From contig NZ_CP041040.1 of the NCBI RefSeq assembly GCF_006385575.1, positions 372,001 through 436,000 on the forward strand: a stretch of DNA of 64,000 bases, given 5' to 3'. Under the pieces are notes generated by a model. That model worked only from the letters and a program-made list of their open reading frames with translations, did not search any database and was not told the origin of the DNA. This DNA is from Microbacterium foliorum. GTDB lineage: Bacteria; Actinomycetota; Actinomycetes; Actinomycetales; Microbacteriaceae. The position numbers and the translations under genes were made by a program. Positions 17,272-25,907 of this stretch are shown in pieces. The first letter of the stretch is position 1. The number at the start of each line of letters is the position of its first letter.

Positions 17272-17488
17272 CGCGGTCGCCGTCGGCGTCTCTTTCGACG
17301 ATCGAGAGATGCATGTGCGCATCAGGGACGGACGGACGATCAGTGCACCTCTCGCGTGGTTCCCGCGTCTTGCCACCGCGACGGCCGCGGAGCGCAGGGA
17401 TTGGCGACTGATCGGCTCAGGGGAGGGCATTCAGTGGAGTCGGCTCGATGAAGACGTGTCGATCGCGGGGTTGCTGCATCACCCCTGA
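17252..17488 (+). CDS. DUF2442 domain protein
   Basis: 78 residues of the DUF2442 family: VSFDDREMHVRIRDGRTISAPLAWFPRL (landmarks DREMHV and APLAWFPRL) then a WSRLDEDVSIAGLL end. The reading frame starts inside the DUF4160 gene, showing tight coupling. Function unknown; see the DUF4160 entry for the pair. Confidence 0.87.
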   Translation: MSISVDDAVAVGVSFDDREMHVRIRDGRTISAPLAWFPRLATATAAERRDWRLIGSGEGIQWSRLDEDVSIAGLLHHP

Positions 17489-17577
17489 CCGGTCGTCGAG
17501 CGAGGCCGGCGAGCCGCCCGAGCTGACACGCGCTGACCGGTTTGCGCCCGGGAATGCCGATGTGATGTCATCGGGCG

Positions 17578-18108
17578 ATGACGATCGAGCTCACGAGGCC
17601 CACCACTGACCTGTTCGACTCCTGGGCGGCGGCCGTCGCCGAATTCGGCGACGGGCACGTCGACGGATCAGGTCTCCAGACACCTGTCACCCCGGACCGC
17701 GCGACGCTCGATGCCCTCATCGAGAAGTCGACGCTGCTGGCCGACACCACGGCCGACCTCCCCGAGGATGCCGTGCACAACGACCTGTATTGGATCGTCG
17801 ACGACGGCGAGGTCGTCGGGTTCCTGTCGTTCCGGCACGAGCTCAACGAGTGGCTCCGTGAGGCGGGCGGCCACATCGGGTACTCGGTGCGCGAGTCGCG
17901 ACGGCGTCAGGGCTACGCTTCAGCGGCGCTGCGTCTCGGGTTCGAGCGGGCACGCGAGATCGGACTCGACCGCGTGCTCGTCACGTGCGACGACGACAAC
18001 GTCGGCTCGTACCGCACGATCGAGGGTGCCGGAGGCGTGCTGCAGGACGTCAGCGACCAGTCGGCGCGGGGCCACGCGATGCTCCGCCGATACTGGATCA
18101 CCCTCTAG
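17578..18108 (+). CDS. GNAT family N-acetyltransferase
   Basis: 176 residues. The acetyl-CoA pyrophosphate loop is visible as ESRRRQGYASAALRLGFE (Q/RxxGxG/A type), followed by VLVTCDDDNVGSYRTIEGAGG, a common GNAT ending. It resembles the YjcK/YedL-like acetyltransferases of actinobacteria, some of which act on small amines, but no substrate can be assigned. Confidence 0.9.
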   Translation: MTIELTRPTTDLFDSWAAAVAEFGDGHVDGSGLQTPVTPDRATLDALIEKSTLLADTTADLPEDAVHNDLYWIVDDGEVVGFLSFRHELNEWLREAGGHIGYSVRESRRRQGYASAALRLGFERAREIGLDRVLVTCDDDNVGSYRTIEGAGGVLQDVSDQSARGHAMLRRYWITL

Positions 18109-18124
18109 CCGCGAGCGCCGGGGC

Positions 18125-18211
18125 GGGCACGACGTCGGACGTCAGGCCGGGCTCGCCGCGGTGACGGGCGGATGCTGCGGCGGGGCGCGCGCGGCATCCG
18201 AAGCTGTGCCC
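18125..18211. repeat. Dispersed 87-bp imperfect palindrome, copy C
   Basis: Left end GGGCACGACGTCGGAC, right end TCCGAAGCTGTGCCC; the ends are imperfect inverted complements and match those of copies A (56686-56772) and B (57483-57568). All three are 86-87 bp long. A second right-end-like sequence, ATCCGAACTCGTGCCTG, follows at about 18228. The element fills the gap between the convergent acetyltransferase and purD genes. Confidence 0.7.
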
Positions 18212-18264
18212 GTCTGAAGCGGTGCCGATCCGAACTCGTGCCTGCCAGAGGCCGGGCACTCGGG

Positions 18265-19542
18265 CTACTCCGCGACGCGGGCGGCGATGTCGGTGCGGAA
18301 GTGCGAACCGTCGAGCGTGATGCGGCCGATCGCCTCGTAGGCACGGTCGCGCGCGGTGCGGAAGTCGGATGCCACGGCGACGACGTTCAGCACCCGACCA
18401 CCGGTCGCGATCAGCGAGCCGCCGGGTGCATCGGGGCTGGCTGTCGCGGCGTGCACGAGGCGCACACCCTCGACGGCCGCCGCATCGGCGAGGCCCTCGA
18501 TCGGCCGGCCGGTCTGCGGCGCCTCGGGGTAGCCCTCGCTGGCGAGGACGACCGTGATGGCGACGTCGTCGCTGAAGACCGGCTCCGGCTGGTCTTCGAG
18601 AGTGCCGGATGCTGCGGCGAGCAGCAGCTCCGACAGTGGAGTCACGAGGCGAGGCAGCACGATCTGCGTCTCGGGGTCGCCGAAGCGGGCGTTGAACTCG
18701 ATCACGCGCACACCGGCGGGAGTCAGGATGAGACCCGCGTAGAGGAGGCCGATGAACGGGGTGCCTTCTTCGTCGAGCTGACGGATCACGGGCAGGGCGA
18801 CATCACGCGTGACCTCTTCGACGAAGGCCTGCTCGCTGCCGAACTGGTCGGCGAGCCACGGCAGCGGAGAGTAGGCGCCCATGCCGCCCGTGTTGGGGCC
18901 TTCGTCGCCGTCGAGCGCGCGCTTGAAGTCCTGCGCCGGGCTGAGCGCGCGCACGGTGTCGCCGTCGCTCAGGAAGAACAGCGAGACCTCGGGGCCCGAG
19001 AGGAACTCTTCGATGAGCACGGGGCCGGAGGGCAGATAGTGCTCGGCGTGCGCGAGGGCCTCGGCGCGATCCGAGGTCACGATGACACCCTTGCCTGCGG
19101 CGAGCCCGTCGGCCTTGACCACGTGGGGGGCACCGAGGTCGTCGAATGCGGCCTCGACCTCGGCGGTGGTGGTGGCGCGCACCGCTCGTCCGGTGGGCAC
19201 GCCGGCGGCATCCATGATCCGCTTGGCGAAGGACTTCGACCCCTCGAGCTGAGCCGCGGCCTTGCCGGGGCCGAAGACAGGGATGCCGTGCGCGCGCAGC
19301 ACGTCGGCGACACCCGCGACCAGCGGCGCCTCGGGTCCGACGACCACGAGGTCGACGCCGTGCTCGTTGGCGAACGAGGTCACGGCCGCCCCATCGAGCA
19401 TGTCGAGGGTGACCGGCGTCGCGTCCTGCGCGATTCCGGCGTTGCCGGGGGCGACGAAGATCTCGTGCTCCGCGGTCTCTGCTCGCAGAGCGAGGATGAT
19501 CGCGTGCTCACGGGCACCGGAACCGAGGACGAGAATCTTCAC
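18265..19542 (-). CDS. purD: Phosphoribosylamine-glycine ligase (GAR synthetase)
   Basis: 425 residues, typical length. Joins phosphoribosylamine and glycine with ATP. Landmarks: KILVLGSGAREHA at the N-terminus, VVVGPEAPLVAGVAD, the ATP-grasp loop VVKADGLAAGKGV, DGDEGPNTGGMGAY and IEFNARFGDPETQ. Transcribed opposite to purM-purF. Confidence 0.97.
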   Translation of the reverse strand: MKILVLGSGAREHAIILALRAETAEHEIFVAPGNAGIAQDATPVTLDMLDGAAVTSFANEHGVDLVVVGPEAPLVAGVADVLRAHGIPVFGPGKAAAQLEGSKSFAKRIMDAAGVPTGRAVRATTTAEVEAAFDDLGAPHVVKADGLAAGKGVIVTSDRAEALAHAEHYLPSGPVLIEEFLSGPEVSLFFLSDGDTVRALSPAQDFKRALDGDEGPNTGGMGAYSPLPWLADQFGSEQAFVEEVTRDVALPVIRQLDEEGTPFIGLLYAGLILTPAGVRVIEFNARFGDPETQIVLPRLVTPLSELLLAAASGTLEDQPEPVFSDDVAITVVLASEGYPEAPQTGRPIEGLADAAAVEGVRLVHAATASPDAPGGSLIATGGRVLNVVAVASDFRTARDRAYEAIGRITLDGSHFRTDIAARVAE

Positions 19543-19589
19543 CCGTCCAGACTACCGAGGCGGGCGCGCGCGTTTCGGCTGGTTGCGCC

Positions 19590-20270
19590 TCAGAGTTCGA
19601 CCGGGCGCTCCGCCGAGGCGTCCCATGGCACGGTCCAGCCGGCGGCGTCGAACAGCGCATCGAGCACCATCGCCGTGAAGCCCCACACGATCGTGCCGTC
19701 GACATCGAACGCCGGCCCCTTCCAGGTGCGACCCATGCGGTGGATCGTCGACGTGAAGCGGGTCGCCGGGTCGAGCAGCTGCGCCACGGGCACTCGGAAC
19801 ACATCGACCGTCTCGGCATGATCCACGGCCGCGACGCGCGACGGCGAACGCCACCAGCCGAGTACGGGGGTGACCATGTGGTTGCTCGCGGCGAGCGGGA
19901 TCTCGGTAAGAGTGGCGAGGATCTCGACGCCGGCCGGGTCGAGACCCGTCTCCTCCTCGGCCTCGCGCAGGGCGGTGGCGACGGCATCCGCATCCGACTC
20001 CTCGGCCCGGCCACCCGGGAACGACACCTGCCCGGGGTGCGACGACAGCGTGGCCGCTCGGCGCTGCAGCAGCACGTCGAGGTCTGCGGCCATGGTCGCG
20101 GAGTCGGTCTGCGCCGGGATGCTGTCGAGCTTGCCGAACAGCACGAGCACGGATGCCGCATGAGCGTTGCCGTCGACCGGAGGCAGGGGCCTCGTCCAGC
20201 CCTCACTGCGCTGCGCCGCGGCGAGCAGCTGGGCTCTCGCGCCGTGCAGGGTATCGGGACTGTGGCTCAT
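19590..20270 (-). CDS. NUDIX hydrolase, CoA pyrophosphatase-like
   Basis: 226 residues. The UPF0035/NudL pattern LSSHPGQVSFPGGRAEESD leads into the Nudix box (GGRAEESDADAVATALREAEEETGL, residue landmarks GG..E and REAEEETG). This combination is typical of CoA pyrophosphatases that clear CoA or acyl-CoA derivatives. The start at 20270 is the first Met in a normal N-terminus; the upstream in-frame part coincides with a palindromic element and is basic, non-protein-like. Confidence 0.88.
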   Translation of the reverse strand: MSHSPDTLHGARAQLLAAAQRSEGWTRPLPPVDGNAHAASVLVLFGKLDSIPAQTDSATMAADLDVLLQRRAATLSSHPGQVSFPGGRAEESDADAVATALREAEEETGLDPAGVEILATLTEIPLAASNHMVTPVLGWWRSPSRVAAVDHAETVDVFRVPVAQLLDPATRFTSTIHRMGRTWKGPAFDVDGTIVWGFTAMVLDALFDAAGWTVPWDASAERPVEL

Positions 20271-20332
20271 CGCCTCGAGCCTATTCCTGCGCCGGGCGGT
20301 GGGGGCGGATTCCTGTGTACGCCAGCGGAGTC

Positions 20333-20387
20333 GATTCGCGCGTGCGAAGGCCGAATCGTCGCGGCGCGGCCTTCGCACGCGTGAATC
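20333..20387. repeat. Large palindrome in a divergent promoter region
   Basis: 21-bp arms (20333-20353 and 20367-20387) with a single G-T position and a 13-base loop; the arms contain GCGTGCGAAGGCCG. It lies between the divergent Nudix and sterol-carrier-family genes, where a terminator would not be expected. It could be a mobile palindromic repeat or a bidirectional regulatory structure. Confidence 0.7.
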
Positions 20388-20443
20388 GCCTCGCGAAGCG
20401 CACACGCCCGCAGCAACGAACCGGCTCGGCGTACCCTGTTCCC

Positions 20444-20815
20444 ATGCCCTCCAGGAAGATCGACATCATCGACGGCCGCGCGGCGCTCGATGAAGTCGGG
20501 AGAGCGGATGCCGCAGGCGAGAAGCCGCAGCGCACCGATCTCGCGACGGCCGTCCGCTACCTGCTGCAACTGCTCGACGAGAAGGCTCCGGGCAACAGCG
20601 TCGAGGTTCGAGTGCCGCCGTTCGGCGCGGTGCAGGTGATCCAGGGCCCGCGGCATACGCGCGGCACTCCGCCGAACGTCGTCGAGATGGACCCCGCGAC
20701 CTGGATCGCCGTCGCCACGGGCAAGGAGCACTGGTCGGATGCCGCGGGTGCGGGCCGGGTCAGTGCCTCAGGCACCCGCGCGGATCTGTCTGACGTCCTG
20801 CCGCTGCGTCCCTGA
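20444..20815 (+). CDS. Actinobacterial sterol carrier family protein
   Basis: 123 residues. Strongly conserved block VEVRVPPFGAVQVIQGPRHTRGTPPNVVEMDP (landmarks VEVRVPPFGAVQ and GPRHTRGTPPNVVE) and the ending SGTRADLSDVLPL identify the SCP2-like family usually found next to purine genes in actinobacteria. The ligand is unknown. The ATG follows a TACCCT box by 6 bases, suggesting a leaderless mRNA. Confidence 0.88.
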   Translation: MPSRKIDIIDGRAALDEVGRADAAGEKPQRTDLATAVRYLLQLLDEKAPGNSVEVRVPPFGAVQVIQGPRHTRGTPPNVVEMDPATWIAVATGKEHWSDAAGAGRVSASGTRADLSDVLPLRP

Positions 20816-20925
20816 CCGAAGACGTCTGACCTGTCCAGACGCCAGCCCGAGGCCGCATCACGGCGACGCCGAGATGCTCGGCAGACCGGCACCCCACCCA
20901 CAGGCAACGGTGGGAGAATGGATGC

Positions 20926-21240
20926 ATGTCCTCCCACGATTCCTCCCAGACGGTCGAGGCGACCGTCCGCCGCGTGCCGCGCTTCGGTGTGTTCATGGGC
21001 ATCGGCGTCGTGCTCGGAATCATCGCCGCCGGCATCCTGACGATGATGGGCAGCTTCGAACCCTCTGAAGCGGCAGGCGTCGTCTACCCGCCCGGACAGG
21101 TGTTCGGATTCCTGCTGCTGTGGACCGTGCCGATCGGCTTCGCCCTCGCGAGCGTCGTCGCGCTGATCCTCGAGCGCCTCGCCCGCCGCCACGATCACGT
21201 CGTGACGGTCGAGCACGAGACGATCATCGAGAACGACTGA
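20926..21240 (+). CDS. Small two-helix membrane protein, unknown function
   Basis: 104 residues. Two hydrophobic helices (about residues 22-42, FGVFMGIGVVLGIIAAGIL, and 60-80, FGFLLLWTVPIGFALASVV), a short loop YPPGQ between them, and an acidic C-terminal tail. GGTGGGAG upstream of the ATG supports the start. I do not recognise a named family; position beside the sterol-carrier and purM genes hints at a conserved actinobacterial neighbourhood. Confidence 0.75.
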   Translation: MSSHDSSQTVEATVRRVPRFGVFMGIGVVLGIIAAGILTMMGSFEPSEAAGVVYPPGQVFGFLLLWTVPIGFALASVVALILERLARRHDHVVTVEHETIIEND

Positions 21241-21264
21241 CCCGGTCGCGCGCAGCAGGCCCGG

Positions 21265-21897
21265 TCAGGCCAGCTCTGCGATGATCGGCCGGATCGCCGC
21301 GTCGAACGACACCACGTCGCGCCGCAGTCCGTCGGTCACCGCGACCGTGAGAGCGCCGATCCACCAGATCCCCCGCTGCGAGAACGGCAGCACCTGCACG
21401 TTGAGCTCGAACGAATGCGCACGCCGCCCGATCTCGCGCTCGAACTCGGCGATCGCACTCGCATAGGCACGGTACGCCTCGCCGCCGATGTTGCCGTTGC
21501 CCGACCTGCTCGCCATCGAGCTGCGGATCGACGCGACGTAGCGATCGTGCGCGACGCGGGCGAAGTGCATCGCCGACTCCGCATGCGGCGCGATCGCCGC
21601 GGCGAGCTGCTCGGCTCCGGTCGCGGGCAGCGCCACGAGCGTGTCGAAGCCCTCGACGAGTTCGAGCGGCACGCCGGAGGGGTGCGCTCGGGGTTCGACC
21701 GTCATGTCCCAGTAGTCGCGCCACTGCTTCTCGAGCTCGGGCGTCACCTCGACGGCATCCGGTGCTCTGACGGGCAGATCGCGCAGGCTCGGAAGGTCTT
21801 CCGGAGCCCGGATGCCGAGCGATTGGCGCAATGCGAGCGCGACGAGCACCGGAACGCTCGCGTCTTCGCGGATCAACCACTGCGGCTTGTCGGCCAT
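21265..21897 (-). CDS. Conserved hypothetical protein
   Basis: 210 residues, soluble, no signal peptide or membrane helix. Contains YWDMTVEPRAHP, a helical middle (SAMHFARVAHDRYVASI) and a C-terminal GIWWIGALTVAVTDGLR strand-like segment. I do not recognise the family. Codon usage matches its neighbours, so it is very probably a real gene. It is divergent from purM. Confidence 0.75.
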   Translation of the reverse strand: MADKPQWLIREDASVPVLVALALRQSLGIRAPEDLPSLRDLPVRAPDAVEVTPELEKQWRDYWDMTVEPRAHPSGVPLELVEGFDTLVALPATGAEQLAAAIAPHAESAMHFARVAHDRYVASIRSSMASRSGNGNIGGEAYRAYASAIAEFEREIGRRAHSFELNVQVLPFSQRGIWWIGALTVAVTDGLRRDVVSFDAAIRPIIAELA

Positions 21898-21959
21898 GGC
21901 CCCATCGTAGGAGATCGAGGGCGGGGAGAGGAGGGCCCCGCGGGCGGTAGGCTGGAGGG

Positions 21960-23075
21960 GTGGCTGCCTCCCCCACCAATCCCTATTCCGAAGCCGGCGT
22001 CGATACCGCTGCAGGCGATCTCGCCGTCGAGCTGATGAAATCTTCCGTGCGCGCTACGCACGGCCCTGAAGTGCTCGGCGGTGTCGGCGGATTCGCCGGA
22101 CTGTTCGACGCGAGCGCGCTGCGCGACTTCCGTCGCCCGCTGCTCGCGACCAGCACAGACGGCGTCGGCACGAAGGTCGCCATCGCGCAGGCCATCGACA
22201 AGCACGACACGATCGGCCAAGACCTCGTCGGCATGGTCGTCGACGACATCGTCGTGGTGGGCGCCAAGCCGCTCTTCATGACCGACTACATCGCCTGCGG
22301 CAAGGTCTTCCCGCAGCGCATCGCCGACATCGTGCGCGGCATCGCCGAGGCGTGCACCGCCACCGGCACCGCACTCATCGGCGGCGAGACCGCAGAGCAC
22401 CCCGGTCTCCTCGGCCCGCGCGACTACGACGTGGCAGGAGCCGCGACCGGAGTCGTCGAGGCCGACGGCATCCTCGGGGCCGATCGCGTGCAGGACGGCG
22501 ACGTCGTGCTCGCCGTCGAGTCCAGCGGACTGCACTCCAACGGCTACTCGCTCGTGCGCCACATCGTCACGAACGCCGGCATCGGCTATGGCGACAACGC
22601 CGCCGACTTCGGCAAGACCTGGGGCGAGGCTCTTCTCGAGCCGACGCGCCTCTACACGCTTCCGCTGCTGCGTCTGATCGAGCAGCTCGGCGGGGGAGTG
22701 CACTCGCTCAGCCACGTCACCGGCGGCGGCATCGCGGCGAACCTCGCCCGTGTGCTCCCGCAGGGCAGCTGGGCCGAGGTCGACCGCAGCACGTGGTCGC
22801 CGAGCCCGGTCTTCCGCGTGCTCAGTGACATCGCGGGATCGACGCTGGAATCGGCCGAGGGCACCTGGAACCTCGGCATCGGATTCCTCGCGATCGTCGC
22901 GGCCGACAAGAAGGATGCCGCCATCGCGGCGCTCGCGGCAGACGGCATGCCCGCGTGGCAGGTCGGAACCGTGGGCTTCGGCGCGCGTCCGGCAGGAGAG
23001 TTCGAACAGGGCGCCAAGGGCGTCGACGGTGGAGCTGTGCGCCTGGTCGGCGCCTATGCGGACGGAGCGAAGTAA
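21960..23075 (+). CDS. purM: Phosphoribosylformylglycinamidine cyclo-ligase (AIR synthetase)
   Basis: 371 residues. Closes FGAM to AIR with ATP. Landmarks: the N-terminal YSEAGVD, STDGVGTKVAIA, DLVGMVVDDIVVVGAKPLFMTDY (landmarks DDIVVVGAKPLF), LIGGETAEHPG, SSGLHSNGYSL and HVTGGGIAANLAR. The GTG at 21960 lies five bases after a TAGGCT box, which suggests a leaderless transcript. The stop is 6 bases before purF, so the two form an operon. Confidence 0.97.
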   Translation: MAASPTNPYSEAGVDTAAGDLAVELMKSSVRATHGPEVLGGVGGFAGLFDASALRDFRRPLLATSTDGVGTKVAIAQAIDKHDTIGQDLVGMVVDDIVVVGAKPLFMTDYIACGKVFPQRIADIVRGIAEACTATGTALIGGETAEHPGLLGPRDYDVAGAATGVVEADGILGADRVQDGDVVLAVESSGLHSNGYSLVRHIVTNAGIGYGDNAADFGKTWGEALLEPTRLYTLPLLRLIEQLGGGVHSLSHVTGGGIAANLARVLPQGSWAEVDRSTWSPSPVFRVLSDIAGSTLESAEGTWNLGIGFLAIVAADKKDAAIAALAADGMPAWQVGTVGFGARPAGEFEQGAKGVDGGAVRLVGAYADGAK

Positions 23076-23081
23076 GAGTCC

Positions 23082-24554
23082 ATGTGCGGCATCGTCGGAA
23101 TGGTGGGCTCTGCCCCGGTCAATCAGGACATCTACGACGCACTCCTGCTGCTGCAGCACCGCGGCCAGGATGCGACGGGCATCGCGACCGCTGAGGCGAA
23201 CGGCGTGATGCACAACGCCAAGGCACAGGGCATGGTGCGCGAGGCGTTCCGCACCCGTGACATGCGCGGGCTCCTCGGCAACGTCGGGCTCGGTCACGTG
23301 CGCTACGCGACCAAGGGCACCGCATCGAACGAAGAGGAGATGCAGCCGTTCTACGTGAACGCGCCGTACGGCATCATCCTCATCCACAACGGCAACCTGA
23401 CGAACACGCGTGAGCTCACGGCCGACATGGCCCAGCGCGACCGCCGTCACCTCAACTCCTCGAGCGACACCGAGCTGCTGCTCAACGTGCTCGCCGGCGA
23501 GCTGCAGAACACCACCTCGACGGTCGACCTCGATGCAGACCGGGTCTTCGAGGCGGTCGAGCGCACTCATGAGCGCATCGAGGGCGCCTACGCCGTCATC
23601 GCGGTCATCGCCGGCTACGGCCTGCTCGCGTTCCGCGACCCGTTCGGCATCCGCCCCCTCATCCTCGGCCGTCGTCCGTCGACCGTCCCCGGCGCAGAGG
23701 GCCGGGACGAATGGGTCGTCACGAGCGAGTCGCTGGTGCTCGAGAACGCCGACTACGAAGTGGTCCGCGAGGTCGAACCCGGCGAGGCGATCTTCATCAC
23801 GAACGAGGGTGAACTGCACAGCAGGCAGTGCGCGAAGGATGCGACGCTCGCGCCGTGTGCGTTCGAGTACGTCTACCTCGCTCGACCCGACTCGGTCATG
23901 AACGGCGTCTCGGTCTACGAGTCCCGCCTGCGCATGGGCGACAAGCTGGCCGACACGATCGCCAAGCACGTGCCGATGGACAAGATCGACGTCGTCATGC
24001 CGATCCCCGACTCGTCTCGGCCCGCGGCCATGGAGGTCGCCCGCAAGCTGGGCATCGAGTACCGCGAGGGCTTCTACAAGAACCGCTACGTCGGCCGCAC
24101 CTTCATCATGCCCGGCCAGGCCGTGCGCAAGAAGAGCGTGCGTCAGAAGCTGAACGCGATGTCGACCGAGTTCCAGGGCAAGAACGTGCTGCTGATCGAC
24201 GACTCGATCGTGCGGGGCACGACGTCGAAGGAGATCATCCAGATGGCGCGGGATGCCGGTGCCACCTCGGTGACGTTCGCGTCCGCAGCGCCGCCCGTGC
24301 GGTACCCGCACGTCTACGGCATCAACATGCCGTCGCGTCACGAGCTCATCGCCCACGGGCGCACGATCCCCGAGATCGCCGCCGTGCTGGGCTGCGACCA
24401 CCTGGTCTACCAGGAGGTCGAAGACCTCAAGTCCGCGATCACCGAGGGCTCCGTGCTGAGCGACCTCGACATGAGCTGCTTCGACGGCCGGTACGTCACC
24501 GGCACGGTCTCCGACGAGTACCTCGCGTGGGTGGAGGGGTCGCAGACCTCGTGA
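23082..24554 (+). CDS. purF: Amidophosphoribosyltransferase
   Basis: 490 residues. First committed step of purine synthesis: PRPP plus glutamine to phosphoribosylamine. The nucleophile is Cys2 after Met removal (MCGIVGMVG). The glutaminase half shows LLQHRGQDATGIA and HNGNLTN; the phosphoribosyltransferase half shows the PRPP loop VLLIDDSIVRGTTSKEI. No N-terminal propeptide, as in the E. coli type. The CynX-type transporter gene overlaps its stop. Confidence 0.98.
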   Translation: MCGIVGMVGSAPVNQDIYDALLLLQHRGQDATGIATAEANGVMHNAKAQGMVREAFRTRDMRGLLGNVGLGHVRYATKGTASNEEEMQPFYVNAPYGIILIHNGNLTNTRELTADMAQRDRRHLNSSSDTELLLNVLAGELQNTTSTVDLDADRVFEAVERTHERIEGAYAVIAVIAGYGLLAFRDPFGIRPLILGRRPSTVPGAEGRDEWVVTSESLVLENADYEVVREVEPGEAIFITNEGELHSRQCAKDATLAPCAFEYVYLARPDSVMNGVSVYESRLRMGDKLADTIAKHVPMDKIDVVMPIPDSSRPAAMEVARKLGIEYREGFYKNRYVGRTFIMPGQAVRKKSVRQKLNAMSTEFQGKNVLLIDDSIVRGTTSKEIIQMARDAGATSVTFASAAPPVRYPHVYGINMPSRHELIAHGRTIPEIAAVLGCDHLVYQEVEDLKSAITEGSVLSDLDMSCFDGRYVTGTVSDEYLAWVEGSQTS

Positions 24555-25858
24555 CCTCGGGTGCGCAGCCGCTCTGGCGGGGTCGCGCCCTCGCACTGAT
24601 CGGCATCGTGCTGGTCGCCTTCTCGTTGCGCTCGGCCGTGGCATCCCTGTCGCCCGTGCTCGACCACGTCGCCGACGACTTCGCGGTGTCGTCGGTCGTC
24701 GTGGGTCTGATCGGCGCAGCGCCGCCGGTGTGCTTCGCCGTGTTCGGCCTGCTCACCCCGCTGTTCGAGCGCCGTTTCGGACTCGAACGCGTGGCGGTGG
24801 TCGCGATCGCGCTGATTGCGACCGGACTTGTGCTGCGCAGCCTCGCCGTCGACTCGACATCGCTGCTCGCCGCGACGGCCGTGGTCTTCGCCGGAGTCGG
24901 CTCGGGCAACGTGCTGCTGCCGCCGCTGGTCAAGAAGTACTTCCCCGATCGGCTCGGTCTGATGATGACCGTGTACTCGACGACCATGGCCGTGTCGACG
25001 TTCGTGCCGCCGCTGGTCGCGGTGCCGCTCGCCGACTCGGCGGGGTGGCGGGTCTCGCTGGGCCTGTGGGGCGTGTTCGCCGCGATCGCGCTGGTGCCGT
25101 GGGTGGCGATGCTGGTCACGAGTCGAGCGGATGCCGTCGCTGCCGCACCTGTCCGAGTCGACCCGGCCTCGGCAGAGGCCGAACGCGACGGGCACGACGC
25201 AGCGTCCATGGCGACCGGCCCGATCGCGACGAGGCCAGCGAACCCCCGGGTCTTCGGTCGGCTGTGGCGCCTGCCGATGGCCTGGTCCATCGCGCTGGTG
25301 TTCGCGGCATCGTCGACGCTGGCCTACGTCTCGTTCGCATGGCTGCCATCGATCATGATCGACGTGGGTGGCGTGACACCGGCGAACGCGGGGCTGCTGC
25401 TCTCGCTGTTCGGTCTGATGGGTCTGCCGTGCTCTCTGCTCGTGCCGATCCTCATCGTCCGGTTCCAGGCCACGCGCCCCGTGTTCTTCATCTCGATCGC
25501 ATCCGGCCTCATCGGACTCCTCGGATTCATCTTCCTCCCGACAGTGGGACTGCCGATCTGGGTCGTGTTCTTCGGTCTCGCACCAGGGCTCTTCCCCCTC
25601 GCACTCGTGCTGCTCAGCATCCGCGCACGCACGCCCGAGAGCGCCGTGGCGCTCAGCGGGTTCGTGCAGAGCATCGGATATGCGGTCGCCGCGGTGTTCC
25701 CGCTGCTGATCGGTCTGCTGCACGACGCGACCGACAGCTGGCTGGTCCCGCTGTGGGTCCTGGTCGGCGTGCTGGTCGCCGTGATCCCCGCAGGATGGGT
25801 CGCGGGTCGCCGCCGCACGATCGAAGAGGACTGGGAGCGCCGGCACGGTCGCTGGTGA
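24551..25858 (+). CDS. MFS transporter, CynX/NimT type
   Basis: 435 residues with about twelve membrane helices split by a hydrophilic central loop of about 55 residues. Typical landmarks: FSLRSAVASLSPVLDHVADDF in helix 1, GAAPPVCFAVFGLLTPLFERRFG, GVGSGNVLLPPLVKKYFPDR, and TMAVSTFVPPLVAVPLA. Related proteins move cyanate, nitroimidazoles or small anions; the substrate here is unknown. The GTG start overlaps the purF stop by 4 bases (GTGA), so it is co-transcribed with purine genes. Confidence 0.9.
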   Translation: MTSGAQPLWRGRALALIGIVLVAFSLRSAVASLSPVLDHVADDFAVSSVVVGLIGAAPPVCFAVFGLLTPLFERRFGLERVAVVAIALIATGLVLRSLAVDSTSLLAATAVVFAGVGSGNVLLPPLVKKYFPDRLGLMMTVYSTTMAVSTFVPPLVAVPLADSAGWRVSLGLWGVFAAIALVPWVAMLVTSRADAVAAAPVRVDPASAEAERDGHDAASMATGPIATRPANPRVFGRLWRLPMAWSIALVFAASSTLAYVSFAWLPSIMIDVGGVTPANAGLLLSLFGLMGLPCSLLVPILIVRFQATRPVFFISIASGLIGLLGFIFLPTVGLPIWVVFFGLAPGLFPLALVLLSIRARTPESAVALSGFVQSIGYAVAAVFPLLIGLLHDATDSWLVPLWVLVGVLVAVIPAGWVAGRRRTIEEDWERRHGRW

Positions 25859-25907
25859 CTGCGCCTGCGTCGAACGGGGCGGCGTGAGGCTCAGCGCCCG
25901 GGGGAGC

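Noticed and set aside
21873..24644. 923-residue minus-strand open frame across purM and purF
   Set aside because: Shadow frame opposite two essential, well-recognised genes; no start context and low-complexity sequence.
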